In this document: positions 9,845 to 20,128 of the stretch, in pieces | Numbering within the stretch: the first letter of the stretch is position 1 | Layout: each line of letters starts with the position of its first letter | Assembly (NCBI RefSeq): GCF_018257795.1 | Contig: NZ_JAERJD010000006.1 | Location: 1-64,000 of the forward strand | Origin: Citrobacter sp. JGM124 | GTDB taxonomy: Bacteria > Pseudomonadota > Gammaproteobacteria > Enterobacterales > Enterobacteriaceae | Reading direction: 5' to 3' | Length of the DNA stretch: 64,000 nucleotides | Position numbers and translations under genes: made by a program | Notes under the pieces: generated by a model | Seen by the model: the letters and a program-made list of their open reading frames with translations, nothing else | Databases searched by the model: none | What the model was told of the DNA's origin: nothing

Positions 9845-10717
9845 TTAACCAGGTATGATACTTTTCAGTGCTTCACCGATATCAGCCAGGCTGCGTACAG
9901 TTTTGACACCAGCAGCTTCCAGTGCGGCAAATTTCTCATCAGCTGTACCTTTCCCACCCGCAATGATGGCACCCGCATGGCCCATACGCTTACCTTTGGG
10001 CGCGGTTACTCCTGCAATATAGCCGACCACAGGCTTGGTGACATGGTCTTTAATGTATGCCGCGGCTTCTTCCTCTGCGCTGCCACCGATTTCACCGATC
10101 ATCACAATCGCTTCCGTTTTCGGATCCGCCTCAAACAGTTTCAGGATATCGATAAAATTTGAACCTGGAATAGGATCTCCACCAATACCGACACAGGTCG
10201 ACTGGCCCAGACCAATATCCGTCGTCTGCTTAACCGCTTCATAGGTCAGAGTACCTGAGCGGGATACAATACCAATCTTACCTGGCAGATGAATATGGCC
10301 CGGCATGATACCGATTTTACACTCCCCGGGGGTAATCACGCCCGGGCAGTTTGGCCCAATCATACGGACACCAGCTTCATCCAGCTTAACTTTGACGACC
10401 AGCATATCCAGCGTCGGGATGCCTTCAGTTATGGTGATAATCAGCTTGATACCTGCATCAATGGCTTCCAGAATTGAGTCTTTACAGAACGGTGCTGGCA
10501 CATAGATAACACTTGCTGTCGCCCCCGTTGCTTCAACTGCTTCACGCACGGTATTAAACACGGGTAATCCCAGGTGAGTCGTCCCACCTTTTCCTGGCGT
10601 CACCCCCCCCACCATTTGCGTACCATAAGCAATTGCCTGTTCTGAGTGAAAAGTGCCCTGACTGCCTGTGAATCCCTGGCAAATTACCTTGGTGTTTTTA
10701 TCGATCAAAATGGACAT
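9845..10717 (-). CDS. sucD: SucD, succinyl-CoA synthetase alpha subunit
   Basis: SucD with SucC interconverts succinyl-CoA and succinate with substrate-level phosphorylation. An N-terminal Rossmann CoA-binding domain starts [17 protein letters not shown]; the active-site histidine that is phosphorylated is His247 in [10 protein letters not shown]. Length is 290 residues against 289. Its ATG shares a base with the sucC stop (TAATG), so translation is probably coupled. It is the last gene of the sdh-suc operon. Confidence 0.98.
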   Translation of the reverse strand: MSILIDKNTKVICQGFTGSQGTFHSEQAIAYGTQMVGGVTPGKGGTTHLGLPVFNTVREAVEATGATASVIYVPAPFCKDSILEAIDAGIKLIITITEGIPTLDMLVVKVKLDEAGVRMIGPNCPGVITPGECKIGIMPGHIHLPGKIGIVSRSGTLTYEAVKQTTDIGLGQSTCVGIGGDPIPGSNFIDILKLFEADPKTEAIVMIGEIGGSAEEEAAAYIKDHVTKPVVGYIAGVTAPKGKRMGHAGAIIAGGKGTADEKFAALEAAGVKTVRSLADIGEALKSIIPG

Positions 10718-11883
10718 TATTTCCCCTCCACGGCAGCAACCACTTGCTGTGCTGCATCCGTCAGGCTTTGTGCAGCAATAATATTCAGGCCACTGTCAGC
10801 CAATTTTTTCGCACCCAGTTCGGCGTTGTTGCCTTCGAGGCGAACCACTACCGGCACATTGACACCTACTTCGGCAACCGCACCAATAATCCCGTCAGCA
10901 ATCAAGTCACAGCGAACAATGCCACCAAAAATGTTAACCAGAACAGCTTTTACTTTTTCATCCGACAGAATGATTTTAAACGCTTCAGTGACACGTTCTT
11001 TAGTGGCACCACCGCCGACATCCAGGAAGTTTGCTGGCTCACCGCCATGCAGCTTCACGATATCCATGGTTCCCATCGCCAGGCCTGCACCATTAACCAT
11101 GCAACCGATATTACCGTCGAGAGCAACATAGTTCAGCTCCCATTGTGCCGCCTGAGACTCACGGGCATCTTCCTGGCTTGGGTCACGCAGTTCACGCATT
11201 TCTGGCTGACGATATAAGGCGTTGCCATCAGCGCTGAGTTTACCATCCAGGCACGTCAGGTCACCCTGCCTGGTGATAACCAGTGGGTTGATTTCAATCA
11301 GTGCCAGGTCTCGCTCAAGGAAAATATTCGCCAGACCGATAAAAATTTTGGTGAACTGCTGAACTTGCTTACCTTCAAGACCGAGTTTAAAGGCCAGTTC
11401 GCGCCCCTGGTATGGCATTGGTCCTGCCAGAGGGTCGAGGGTAACTTTATGGATCAAGTGCGGTGTTTCATCTGCAACTTTTTCGATCTCTACGCCACCT
11501 TCAGTGGAGGCCATAAACACCACTCGACGCGAGCTACGGTCAACGACGGCCCCCAAGTACAGCTCTTTATCAATATCTGTCGCCGCTTCAACCAGGATCT
11601 GGTTCACAGGCTGACCATTCGCATCAGTTTGATAAGTGACAAGATTTTTACCAAGCCAATGTTCAGCAAATGCACGGATCTCTTCTTTGCTTTTAACCAC
11701 TTTCACGCCGCCCGCTTTACCGCGACCACCCGCATGTACCTGGCATTTCACTACCCAAGGCCCGGCACCAATCTTGGAGGCCGCTTCTTCTGCTTCACGG
11801 GGGGTATTGCAAGCGTAACCTACTGGTGCCGGTAACCCTGACCGGGCAAACAACTGTTTCGCCTGATATTCGTGTAAGTTCAT
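10717..11883 (-). CDS. sucC: SucC, succinyl-CoA synthetase beta subunit
   Basis: SucC provides the ATP-grasp domain and nucleotide specificity of the enzyme. It starts [20 protein letters not shown], with ATP-grasp residues in [15 protein letters not shown] and the Mg/nucleotide motif ALIEINPLV. The C-terminal ligase domain contains [11 protein letters not shown]. The start at 11883 gives 388 residues, the E. coli length, rather than an upstream ATG adding ten residues. It follows sucB after a 100-base gap containing an inverted repeat. Confidence 0.98.
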   Translation of the reverse strand: MNLHEYQAKQLFARSGLPAPVGYACNTPREAEEAASKIGAGPWVVKCQVHAGGRGKAGGVKVVKSKEEIRAFAEHWLGKNLVTYQTDANGQPVNQILVEAATDIDKELYLGAVVDRSSRRVVFMASTEGGVEIEKVADETPHLIHKVTLDPLAGPMPYQGRELAFKLGLEGKQVQQFTKIFIGLANIFLERDLALIEINPLVITRQGDLTCLDGKLSADGNALYRQPEMRELRDPSQEDARESQAAQWELNYVALDGNIGCMVNGAGLAMGTMDIVKLHGGEPANFLDVGGGATKERVTEAFKIILSDEKVKAVLVNIFGGIVRCDLIADGIIGAVAEVGVNVPVVVRLEGNNAELGAKKLADSGLNIIAAQSLTDAAQQVVAAVEGK

Positions 11884-11945
11884 GAGTTCTATCCATTCAG
11901 GTAAAGAGCACAACTGCTCAGGGGTAAGGTTAGATTTATTCGCAC

Positions 11946-11970
11946 GGCAGGTGACATCATGCCACCTGCC
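11946..11970 (-). repeat. Inverted repeat between sucB and sucC
   Basis: Perfect 8-bp arms (GGCAGGTG and CACCTGCC) with a 9-base loop, 14 bases after the sucB stop. No T-run follows, so it is more likely an mRNA processing or stability element within the operon than a terminator. Confidence 0.6.
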
Positions 11971-11983
11971 TGCGTTTTATTGA

Positions 11984-13201
11984 TTAAACATCAAGCAGCA
12001 AACGTGTCGGGTCTTCCAGCAATTCCTTAATAGTCACCAAATACCCTACTGACTCACGACCATCAATCAAACGGTGGTCATAGGAGAGTGCCAGATACAT
12101 CATCGGTAGAATTTCTACCTTACCCTCTACTGCCATTGGTCTGTCTTTGATGGCATGCATCCCCAGGATGGCACTCTGTGGAGGATTGATAATCGGTGTA
12201 GACATCAGAGAACCGAACACGCCACCATTAGTGATGGTGAAGTTCCCGCCGGTTAACTCTTCCACTGTCAGCTTGCCATCGCGTCCTTTTACCGCCAGTT
12301 CTTTAATACGCTTCTCAATGTCGGCCATACTCAGGGTGTCCACATCCCGCAGAACCGGAGTCACCAGACCACGTGGGGTAGAGACGGCAATACTGACGTC
12401 AAAGTAGTTGTGGTAAACCACATCTTCCCCATCGATGGAGGCATTAACTTCCGGATAACGCTTCAGCGCTTCCACAACCGCTTTAATATAGAAGGACATA
12501 AAGCCCAGACGGACACCATGGCGTTTCTCAAACGCATCACCATACTGCTTACGCAGGTCCATAATGGGTTTCATGTTCACTTCGTTGAACGTTGTGAGCA
12601 TGGCTGTTGAGTTCTTCGCTTCCAGCAAGCGTTCAGCAACGCGCTTACGCAAACGCGTCATTGGCACACGTTTTTCACTGCGCCCCACCACCGGTGTTGC
12701 GGATGCCGCGCTTTGTGCTGCGGGTTGTTGGGTTTGCGTCTGAGCCTGGGCCAAATGTTTTTCAACATCTTCACGAGTCAGACGCCCACCGACCCCACTG
12801 CCTTTAATCGCACTGGCGTCCAGAGTATGTTCTGCCAGAAGACGACGAATGGCCGGGCTAAGTGCATCATTATTCTGCTCTTCCAGAGAGGCTTGCTGAC
12901 GCTGGGCTGGGGTAGACTCCTTACTGTCTACTTTGGCTGAACTCTCTTTCCCTGTGCTATTCCCTTCTTTCAGGCGGCCCAGAATTTGACGAGAGGTCAC
13001 CGTACCGCCCTCTTCTTCCAGAATGGTATCTAAGATGCCATCAGCAGAGGCCGGTACTTCCAGAACCACTTTGTCAGTTTCGATTTCTACCAGCACTTCG
13101 TCACGTTTAACACTGTCACCCGGTTTTTTATGCCAGGTAGCCACGGTGGCGTCAGCGACGGACTCAGGCAAGTCAGGAACGAGAATATCTACGCTACTCA
13201 T
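11984..13201 (-). CDS. sucB: SucB, dihydrolipoamide succinyltransferase (E2o)
   Basis: SucB is the core of the 2-oxoglutarate dehydrogenase complex and transfers succinyl groups to CoA. A lipoyl domain (1-77) carries the lipoylated Lys44 in [15 protein letters not shown] linker and peripheral subunit-binding domain follow (about 110-150, [17 protein letters not shown]). The catalytic domain (about 175-405) contains the active-site [10 protein letters not shown]. Length is 405, identical to E. coli. It lies 16 bases after sucA. Confidence 0.98.
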   Translation of the reverse strand: MSSVDILVPDLPESVADATVATWHKKPGDSVKRDEVLVEIETDKVVLEVPASADGILDTILEEEGGTVTSRQILGRLKEGNSTGKESSAKVDSKESTPAQRQQASLEEQNNDALSPAIRRLLAEHTLDASAIKGSGVGGRLTREDVEKHLAQAQTQTQQPAAQSAASATPVVGRSEKRVPMTRLRKRVAERLLEAKNSTAMLTTFNEVNMKPIMDLRKQYGDAFEKRHGVRLGFMSFYIKAVVEALKRYPEVNASIDGEDVVYHNYFDVSIAVSTPRGLVTPVLRDVDTLSMADIEKRIKELAVKGRDGKLTVEELTGGNFTITNGGVFGSLMSTPIINPPQSAILGMHAIKDRPMAVEGKVEILPMMYLALSYDHRLIDGRESVGYLVTIKELLEDPTRLLLDV

Positions 13202-13217
13202 TATTTATCCTTTAAAT

Positions 13218-16025
13218 TTATTCGACGTTCAGCGCATCATTGACCAGCGCTTGTTGCTGTTTCTGGTGAACGGACATATACCCTACCGCGGGTGAAGCAG
13301 AGGCCGGACGGCCTGCATAACGCAGGGCGGATCCGAACGGAATCACTTCACGGAGGTGGTGCTGGCTGCAGTACCATGCCCCCTGGTTCAATGGTTCTTC
13401 CTGACACCAGACAAAATCATGTACATGAGCGAAAGGTTTCAGTGCCTCTTGTACCGCCTGAGTCGGGAATGGGTAAAGCTGTTCGATACGTACAATGGCC
13501 ACATCTTTCTGATCGTTTTTACGACGTTGCTCGAGCAAATCGTAATAAACCTTACCAGAACAAAGTACTACACGTTTCACCTCTTTAGGATCCAGTTCAT
13601 CAATCTCACCAATAGCAGGCAAGAACGAGCCATTAGCCAGTTCATCAAGGGTTGAAACGGCCAGTGGATGACGCAACAGAGACTTCGGAGACATAACCAC
13701 CAGCGGACGACGCATACCACGCAGGGCCTGACGACGTAACATGTGGTACACCTGCGCCGGCGTAGAGGGTACGCAAACCTGCATATTCTGTTCGGCACAG
13801 AGTTGGAGGTAACGCTCCAGGCGTGCAGAAGAGTGCTCAGGGCCCTGACCTTCGTAGCCATGTGGCAATAGCATCACCAGGCCACACAAACGCCCCCACT
13901 TCTGTTCACCTGAACTGATGAACTGATCGATAACCACCTGGGCTCCATTGGCAAAGTCACCAAACTGAGCTTCCCAAATGGTTAACGTGCGAGGTTCTGC
14001 CGTGGCATAACCGTATTCAAAGGCCAGCACGGCTTCTTCTGATAGTACTGAATCCCAGACTTTAAACTCTCCCTGACTGTTATGGACATGAGCCAGCGGA
14101 ATATAAGTAGAACCATTACTTTGATTATGGATCACCGCATGACGATGGAAGAAGGTTCCTCGCCCGACATCCTCCCCCGAAAGACGAACGGAGATGCCTT
14201 CATCAACCAGTGTGGCATAAGCCAGATTCTCAGCAGCCCCCCAGTCCAGCAACTTGTTGCCCTGGGCCATATCATGGCGGTCGCTGTAAATTTTAGCCAC
14301 ACGGGACTGCATCTCTACCGCATCAGGAACTGTACTAATACGATTAGCCAGTTCTTGCAGGCGTTTCATCTCTACCGTGCTGGGATAAGCTTCATCCCAT
14401 TCATGGTTAAGGTAAGGAGACCAGGCAAAAGAGTGCATGTTCATTGGACGCCACTCTTTTACTACACATTCACCCGCATCAAGTGCATCACGGTAAAGAT
14501 TGACCATTTCAGTGGCATCTTCCAGGGTCGCAACGCCCTCTTGTTCCAGCTTATCTGCATAAATTTTACGTGGTGTCGGATGCTTTTTGATCTTCTGATA
14601 CATCACTGGCTGAGTGGCGCTCGGCTCATCTGCTTCGTTATGGCCATGGCGACGGTAACAAACCAGATCAATAAACACATCCCGCTTAAATGTATTACGG
14701 AAGTCGAGAGCTAAACGAGTCACAAAAGCCACCGCCTCTGGATCATCAGCATTCACATGGAAGATCGGTGCCATCACCATTTTACCAATATCGGTACAGT
14801 ATGGCGTTGAGCGGGCATCCAGTGGGTTGGAGGTGGTGAAACCAATTTGATTGTTAATCACAATACGGACGGTGCCACCGACTTCATAACCCCGCGCCTT
14901 GGACATATTAAGGGTTTCCTGAACCACACCCTGCCCGGCGACAGCCGCATCACCATGAATAGTAATGGGCAGGACCTGATTACTCCCAGGCTGAACCAGA
15001 CGATCCAGACGGGCCCGTACTGAGCCGATAACGACCGGGCTGACGATTTCCAGGTGTGAAGGGTTAAATGCCAGTGCCAGATGGACCAATCCACCTTCTG
15101 TTTCAAATTCAGAAGAGAATCCCATGTGATATTTCACATCACCGGTACCCAGGTGTTCTTTATGTTTACCCGAGAATTCATCAAACAATTCTTGTGGCTG
15201 TTTACCTAAAACGTTAATTAAAACATTCAGACGTCCACGGTGGGCCATCCCCAGCACCACTTCGCGCGTACCACTTTTGCCTGCATGGTGGATCATCTCT
15301 TTGAGCATCGGAACCAGAGCATCGCCACCTTCAAGAGAGAAACGTTTAGCACCGGGGAATTTAGCACCAAGATAGCGTTCCAACCCTTCTGCTGCAGTCA
15401 ACTCGGTAAGAAAGCGCGTCTTCTCTTCTGCCGTAAAAGTGGACTTGCCGGCTACAGACTCGATACGTTGCTGGATCCAACGCTTCTCCTCGGTATTGGT
15501 AATATGCATATACTCCGCACCGATTGAACCACCATAAGTTTGTTTCAGGGCTTCAATCAAGTCCGCAAGTTTCATGGTCTCTTTGCCCACGGCAAAAGAG
15601 CCCACGTTAAAGGTTTGCTGCAGACAATCCTCTGTCAAATTATGGAACTCAGGGGAAAGATCCGGCACCGCTTCTTGTTTCCACAGCCCTAATGGATCCA
15701 GGTTTGCTGCCTGGTGTCCACGAAAACGCCAGGCATTGATCAGCTGAAGCACCTTGACTTGCCTGGCATCAACATCGGGGTCAGTTATTGCGGTGGAGTA
15801 ACGTGACGGGTCCTTCGCCAGACGACGAAAATATTCACGTGTTTGAGAATGGAATTGATCTGGTCTGGCTCCGGTTCCAGGCAACTGCTGGAAAAGAGTG
15901 CGCCAATGCGCATCAACAGAGTCAGGATCGGTTAAGAAGTCTTCATAGAGCTGCTCTATGTAGGACTGGTTTGCGCCCGCCAGCCAGGAAGAGTCCAGCC
16001 AGGGCTTCATTGCGCCGTTCTGCAT
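13218..16025 (-). CDS. sucA: SucA, 2-oxoglutarate dehydrogenase E1 component
   Basis: SucA is the thiamine-diphosphate-dependent E1 that decarboxylates 2-oxoglutarate and succinylates the lipoyl group of SucB. Visible are the E2-binding N-terminus (LYEDFLTDPDSVDAHWR), the active-site GMAHRGRLNVL and the diphosphate-binding region with HGDAAVAGQGVV, and the C-terminal transketolase-like half (LPHGYEGQGPEHSSARLERY). Length is 935 residues against 933. The start has AAGGGAT upstream. It lies 217 bases after sdhB in a gap containing a long inverted repeat. Confidence 0.98.
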   Translation of the reverse strand: MQNGAMKPWLDSSWLAGANQSYIEQLYEDFLTDPDSVDAHWRTLFQQLPGTGARPDQFHSQTREYFRRLAKDPSRYSTAITDPDVDARQVKVLQLINAWRFRGHQAANLDPLGLWKQEAVPDLSPEFHNLTEDCLQQTFNVGSFAVGKETMKLADLIEALKQTYGGSIGAEYMHITNTEEKRWIQQRIESVAGKSTFTAEEKTRFLTELTAAEGLERYLGAKFPGAKRFSLEGGDALVPMLKEMIHHAGKSGTREVVLGMAHRGRLNVLINVLGKQPQELFDEFSGKHKEHLGTGDVKYHMGFSSEFETEGGLVHLALAFNPSHLEIVSPVVIGSVRARLDRLVQPGSNQVLPITIHGDAAVAGQGVVQETLNMSKARGYEVGGTVRIVINNQIGFTTSNPLDARSTPYCTDIGKMVMAPIFHVNADDPEAVAFVTRLALDFRNTFKRDVFIDLVCYRRHGHNEADEPSATQPVMYQKIKKHPTPRKIYADKLEQEGVATLEDATEMVNLYRDALDAGECVVKEWRPMNMHSFAWSPYLNHEWDEAYPSTVEMKRLQELANRISTVPDAVEMQSRVAKIYSDRHDMAQGNKLLDWGAAENLAYATLVDEGISVRLSGEDVGRGTFFHRHAVIHNQSNGSTYIPLAHVHNSQGEFKVWDSVLSEEAVLAFEYGYATAEPRTLTIWEAQFGDFANGAQVVIDQFISSGEQKWGRLCGLVMLLPHGYEGQGPEHSSARLERYLQLCAEQNMQVCVPSTPAQVYHMLRRQALRGMRRPLVVMSPKSLLRHPLAVSTLDELANGSFLPAIGEIDELDPKEVKRVVLCSGKVYYDLLEQRRKNDQKDVAIVRIEQLYPFPTQAVQEALKPFAHVHDFVWCQEEPLNQGAWYCSQHHLREVIPFGSALRYAGRPASASPAVGYMSVHQKQQQALVNDALNVE

Positions 16026-16140
16026 CGTGATCCCTTACGCATTATTATGCTTATTACGCCGTGGAAACTATACGCACACTGCGAAGTATACGTTCCAGGG
16101 TTCACTCACTGCGAGCATCATCAAAATGGCCCGCTAAGGA

Positions 16141-16177
16141 ACCTTTGAAAACTGTCACCCTGGCAGTTTTCAAAGGT
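16141..16177 (-). repeat. Perfect 14-bp inverted repeat between sdhB and sucA
   Basis: ACCTTTGAAAACTG and its exact complement flank a 9-base loop. It lies 66 bases after the sdhB stop and 116 bases before the sucA start. The downstream sequence (TTCCTTAGCG) is not a convincing T-tract, so it may act as a partial terminator or an RNA-stability element that separates sdh and suc expression. Confidence 0.75.
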
Positions 16178-16242
16178 TTCCTGCATCACATCCTGTCACT
16201 ACTCTTTTAAGCGCCTCCCCCAGCGAAGAGGGAGGTCACTTA

Positions 16243-16959
16243 TTAAGCACTCTTCTGTAACAACATTGATTTAATATGACCAATGGCTTTTGTCGGGTTT
16301 AAACCTTTTGGGCACACGCTAACGCAATTCATAATACCGTGGCAGCGGAATACACTGAAAGCATCGCTTAACCCATCCAGACGATTCGCCGTTTCAGTAT
16401 CACGGCTGTCGATAAGGAAACGGTAGGCCGCGAGCAAACCCGCCGGACCAACAAATTTGTCCGGATTCCACCAAAAAGATGGACAAGACGTGGAACAGCA
16501 AGCACAGAGAATACACTCATACAGGCCATCGAGTTTTTCACGCTGCTCCGGGGACTGTAAATGCTCACGCGCCGGTGGATTTTGCCCATTATTCAGCAGA
16601 TAAGGTTTAATCTTCTCATATTGAGCATAGAATTGCCCCATGTCTACGACCAAGTCGCGAATAACTGGCAAACCAGGCAGTGGGCGAATCACAATCTTCT
16701 GCTGACCGTTACCCAGCGCGGATATCGGAGTAATACAAGCCAGTCCATTTTTGCCGTTCATATTTAACCCGTCGGAGCCACAAACCCCCTCACGGCAAGA
16801 GCGACGGAATGACAGGGTCGGATCTTTTTCTTTTAGCTGCATCAGGGCATCCAGCAGCATCATGTCACGCCCTTCTTCCCCTTCCAGAACATACTCCTGC
16901 ATATGGGGAGCATCATCCACGTCCGGGTTATAACGATAAATAGAAAACTCGAGTTTCAT
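16243..16959 (-). CDS. sdhB: SdhB, succinate dehydrogenase iron-sulfur subunit
   Basis: SdhB passes electrons from the flavin of SdhA to ubiquinone through three Fe-S clusters. The 2Fe-2S ligands are Cys55, Cys60 and Cys75 (with Asp63 as in E. coli); the C-terminal ferredoxin-like domain has CILCACCSTSCP (Cys149, 152, 155, 159) and CVSVCPKGLNP for the 4Fe-4S and 3Fe-4S clusters. Length is 238, identical to E. coli. It follows sdhA by 16 bases. Confidence 0.98.
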   Translation of the reverse strand: MKLEFSIYRYNPDVDDAPHMQEYVLEGEEGRDMMLLDALMQLKEKDPTLSFRRSCREGVCGSDGLNMNGKNGLACITPISALGNGQQKIVIRPLPGLPVIRDLVVDMGQFYAQYEKIKPYLLNNGQNPPAREHLQSPEQREKLDGLYECILCACCSTSCPSFWWNPDKFVGPAGLLAAYRFLIDSRDTETANRLDGLSDAFSVFRCHGIMNCVSVCPKGLNPTKAIGHIKSMLLQKSA

Positions 16960-16975
16960 CGACTCATCTCCGCTA

Positions 16976-18742
16976 TTAATAAGTACGCACTTTCGGCGGG
17001 AATGCCGGACGCAGCTTCGGTTGCATATTCACCTCGCGACGGGTCATGCTTTCCGTCTCAGGCAGATACAAGCTGTGACACAACCAGTTCGCATCATCAC
17101 GTTCAGGGAAGTCAAAACGGCTATGCGCACCACGGCTTTCAGTGCGGAAATTAGCGGAAACAGCCGTTGCATAGGCGGTTTCCATCAGGTTATCCAGTTC
17201 CAGACACTCAACACGTTGAGTGTTAAATTCTGTGGATGTATCATCAAGACGGGCGTTTTTCAGGCGTTCACGAATTACTTTCAGTTGTTCCAGCCCTTTA
17301 GCCATGGCATCACCTTCACGGAATACCGAAAAGTTATGCTGCATACACTCTTGCAGGGCTTTGCGAATCTGTACCGGATCCTCACCATTACGGTTATTGT
17401 TCCAGCGATTCATTCGTGTGAGAGATGCCTCAATATCTGATTCGCTGGCATCCCGCATTGGGCCTTGTTCAGCAATCGACTCTTGCAGATGCAGGCCTGC
17501 GGCGCGACCAAATACCACCAGGTCAAGCAAAGAGTTCCCCCCCAGGCGGTTAGCACCATGCACCGATACACAAGCGATTTCACCCACAGCGAATAACCCG
17601 GGTATCACCACATCTTCGCCTTTTTCATTAACAGTCAGTGCCTGACCTGTCACCCTGGTCGGGATGCCTCCCATCATATAGTGACAAGTAGGAATCACCG
17701 GGATAGGCTCTTTTACTGGGTCAACGTGAGCAAAAGTACGAGATAATTCAAGGATACCAGGCAGACGTGATTCAAGAACTTCTTTACCTAAATGATCAAG
17801 CTTCAGTTTGGCATGAGGCCCCCACGGACCATCACAACCACGGCCTTCGCGGATTTCAATCATGATGGATCGGGCAACAACATCACGCCCTGCCAGGTCT
17901 TTGGCATTCGGGGCATAACGTTCCATAAAACGTTCACCGTGTTTATTGAGCAAATAGCCCCCTTCCCCACGGCAGCCTTCTGTCACCAGAACCCCCGCAC
18001 CAGCGATGCCAGTTGGGTGAAATTGCCACATTTCCATATCCTGGACGGGAACACCGGCACGCAGTGCCATACCAACACCGTCCCCCGTATTAATGTGCGC
18101 ATTCGTAGTAGACTGATAAATACGGCCAGCCCCTCCCGTAGCCAGTACGGTGGCACGAGCTTTAAAATAAACAACCTCACCCGTTTCGATACTCAGTGCC
18201 GTGCAACCCACTACCGCACCATCCTGGTTTTTAACTAAATCCAGGGCATACCATTCAGAAAAGATCGTCGTATGATTTTTTAAGTTTTGCTGGTAAAGCG
18301 TGTGCAACAACGCGTGTCCGGTACGATCTGCCGCGGCCGCAGTACGGGCAGCCTGTTCGCCACCGAAATTTTTTGACTGGCCACCAAACGGGCGCTGATA
18401 GATAGTGCCATCATCAAGGCGAGAGAAGGGTAACCCCATATGTTCAAGTTCCAGAATCGCTTCAGGGCCGGTTTTACACATATATTCAATCGCGTCCTGG
18501 TCACCAATGTAGTCAGACCCTTTGACGGTATCGTACATGTGCCATTCCCAGTTATCTTCATGGGTATTACCTAATGCGACAGTAATCCCCCCCTGGGCAG
18601 ATACCGTATGAGAACGGGTTGGAAATACTTTAGACAGTAAGGCACAAGTCTGGCCTGACTGGGAAATTTGCAGTGCAGCACGCATGCCAGCACCACCCGC
18701 GCCGATAACAACAGCATCAAACTCTCTGACAGGTAAATTCAT
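16976..18742 (-). CDS. sdhA: SdhA, succinate dehydrogenase flavoprotein subunit
   Basis: SdhA oxidises succinate to fumarate and carries covalent FAD. The dinucleotide motif is [13 protein letters not shown], and the FAD-linked residue is His45 in [10 protein letters not shown]. Catalytic regions include [11 protein letters not shown] and the capping domain. The start at 18742 ([11 protein letters not shown]) gives 588 residues as in E. coli and overlaps the sdhD stop by one base (TAATG). The C-terminus is the conserved [14 protein letters not shown]. Confidence 0.98.
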   Translation of the reverse strand: MNLPVREFDAVVIGAGGAGMRAALQISQSGQTCALLSKVFPTRSHTVSAQGGITVALGNTHEDNWEWHMYDTVKGSDYIGDQDAIEYMCKTGPEAILELEHMGLPFSRLDDGTIYQRPFGGQSKNFGGEQAARTAAAADRTGHALLHTLYQQNLKNHTTIFSEWYALDLVKNQDGAVVGCTALSIETGEVVYFKARATVLATGGAGRIYQSTTNAHINTGDGVGMALRAGVPVQDMEMWQFHPTGIAGAGVLVTEGCRGEGGYLLNKHGERFMERYAPNAKDLAGRDVVARSIMIEIREGRGCDGPWGPHAKLKLDHLGKEVLESRLPGILELSRTFAHVDPVKEPIPVIPTCHYMMGGIPTRVTGQALTVNEKGEDVVIPGLFAVGEIACVSVHGANRLGGNSLLDLVVFGRAAGLHLQESIAEQGPMRDASESDIEASLTRMNRWNNNRNGEDPVQIRKALQECMQHNFSVFREGDAMAKGLEQLKVIRERLKNARLDDTSTEFNTQRVECLELDNLMETAYATAVSANFRTESRGAHSRFDFPERDDANWLCHSLYLPETESMTRREVNMQPKLRPAFPPKVRTY

Positions 18743-19089
18743 TACACACCCCACACCACAACGAATCCATACAGAACGTAAACCAGTAGCGCAATCACAA
18801 TCGCAAGCTGTAATACCAGGCGTATTGCCAGTGGTTTAACGTAGTCGGTTAACACCTGCCACATGCCAATCCAGGCATGGATCAAAATCGAAAAGAGTGC
18901 CAGCAGAGTAAACACTTTGGTGAAGGCGGCAGCAAAAAAGCCGTGCCAAATTTCATAGGTCATATCGCCAGTTATGGCAACAAAACCCACCATATAGATA
19001 ATGTACAGCGTTAAGACGATGGCAGTAGCACGAACCAGTAAATAATCATGCACGCCATTGCGACCCAATGCGGAGGCATTGCTTACCAT
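18742..19089 (-). CDS. sdhD: SdhD, succinate dehydrogenase membrane anchor
   Basis: SdhD and SdhC anchor the enzyme and form the heme b and ubiquinone sites. It starts [15 protein letters not shown] and is 115 residues, the E. coli length, with three membrane helices at about 16-36, 56-78 and 88-112; the heme b ligand His71 lies in ILIHAWIG. It overlaps sdhC by 7 bases. In E. coli this translation start is the RyhB sRNA target; the pairing was not checked here. Confidence 0.97.
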   Translation of the reverse strand: MVSNASALGRNGVHDYLLVRATAIVLTLYIIYMVGFVAITGDMTYEIWHGFFAAAFTKVFTLLALFSILIHAWIGMWQVLTDYVKPLAIRLVLQLAIVIALLVYVLYGFVVVWGV

Positions 19090-19472
19090 ACGAGGACTCC
19101 TGCAAGGATTGAAAGCACGACAGTAATAACAAAGGAGAAATATGCGGATCGTTTGCCCACTTGTAATGTTTCTTCCAGACATCCCACATCCATCATGATG
19201 TGACGGATACCTACCACGACGTGGTAAGCAAGTGCAGTAAGAATGCCCCACATAATAAACTTAGCGATAAAACTGCCCATAACTGCAGATGCAGTCAGGA
19301 AACCTTCCGGGGAAGAAAGAGACAGCCCTAATAGCCATAACAGGATACCCACCGCGACGAAGGTTATCACACCCGAAACACGGTGAAGAATGGAAGCAAT
19401 TGCAGTGACGGGGAATCGAATCGTTTTCAGATCCAAATTGACAGGTCGTTGTTTTTTCACGTTTTTTATCAT
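19083..19472 (-). CDS. sdhC: SdhC, succinate dehydrogenase cytochrome b556 subunit
   Basis: SdhC is the second membrane anchor and contributes His84 (in LAYHVVVG) as heme b ligand. Three hydrophobic helices cover about 25-50, 65-88 and 105-128. The start at 19472 ([15 protein letters not shown]) gives 129 residues as in E. coli; an in-frame ATG five codons upstream is possible. It is the first gene of sdhCDAB-sucABCD and is separated from its promoter by a leader of about 170 bases. Confidence 0.96.
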   Translation of the reverse strand: MIKNVKKQRPVNLDLKTIRFPVTAIASILHRVSGVITFVAVGILLWLLGLSLSSPEGFLTASAVMGSFIAKFIMWGILTALAYHVVVGIRHIMMDVGCLEETLQVGKRSAYFSFVITVVLSILAGVLVW

Positions 19473-19649
19473 GAATAGCGCCCACATGCTCTTCTTATTA
19501 TTTCTTTCCTCCGGATCTGCATTCGGGGTCAGACAGCGCTTACTTCATATAACTGTGTACAGAACAAAATACAGCTACATCCAGAGGCTAAAAACAGGCC
19601 ACAACGCTGGTTGGCTCCCGGTAGCAGGGTGTTCCGGAGACCTGGCGGG

Positions 19650-19678
19650 AGTATAGGCTTTTCACAAAATCATTACAA
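19650..19678 (-). promoter_or_regulatory. Promoter of sdhCDAB-sucABCD
   Basis: On the minus strand TTGTAA, 17 bases, TATACT. The sequence around the -10 (AAAGCCTATACT and GGTCTCCGGAACACCC downstream) resembles the E. coli sdhC promoter as I recall it. The start site would be about 170 bases before the sdhC ATG. Confidence 0.7.
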
Positions 19679-19715
19679 TTAACAGCAATACTGTTTACGG
19701 GGTTTTGCTCTGAAC

Positions 19716-19731
19716 AGTGACAATGATCACG
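19716..19731. promoter_or_regulatory. CRP-like site upstream of the sdh promoter
   Basis: AGTGA, six bases, TCACG keeps the GTGA-N6-TCAC core of the CRP consensus. It is centred about 79 bases upstream of the estimated sdh transcription start. Binding is inferred. Confidence 0.4.
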
Positions 19732-19879
19732 ATAATAACAATGTTTTAATCTTTAGCCATTTAATTTGACAAAAACGAAACAATATTGTTACAAGTGGCT
19801 TAATAAAAGCCATATAATACACAAAAGTTATAGGGCTAGTCTTTTACCTGAAGAATAGTTATGTAACAGTGTGATGCTA

Positions 19880-19908
19880 TTGACCCGTGTAATCAGGACG
19901 GTTATTAG
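19880..19908 (+). promoter_or_regulatory. Candidate gltA promoter
   Basis: TTGACC, 17 bases, TATTAG. The -35 is good and the -10 poor. It would give a leader of over 200 bases before gltA, in keeping with the long gltA leader known in E. coli. The upstream TTGACA-17-TTACAA element is an alternative. Confidence 0.3.
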
Positions 19909-20128
19909 TGGTATAAAGATTTAAATGATATTGGCTGCTAGCACCCTGATTTGCTGTCGTACACCAAAACGCGAATATTACCTGAAAGCGCCCATTGCTC
20001 TGTACCCTGGCGATAAAACTCTAAACAGAGCTACGAGTCGAATAAAACTACGGGTAATAAAAAAATGCGATTTTAGTGCAAATCAGGCATCCAGCAGTCA
20101 TATAAATAAGGCGCTAAGGAGACCGTAA

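Larger units (their letters stand above)
19473..20128. other. Divergent control region between sdhC and gltA
   Basis: No gene is seen in these 656 bases. The region drives sdhCDAB-sucABCD leftward and gltA rightward. It contains a good sdh promoter (19650-19678, minus), a CRP-like site (19716-19731), a perfect ACAATATTGT palindrome at about 19780-19789 inside a TTGACA-17-TTACAA element (19766-19794, plus), and a second weak plus-strand promoter candidate (19880-19908). ArcA, FNR and CRP control of both operons is established in E. coli. Confidence 0.6.
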
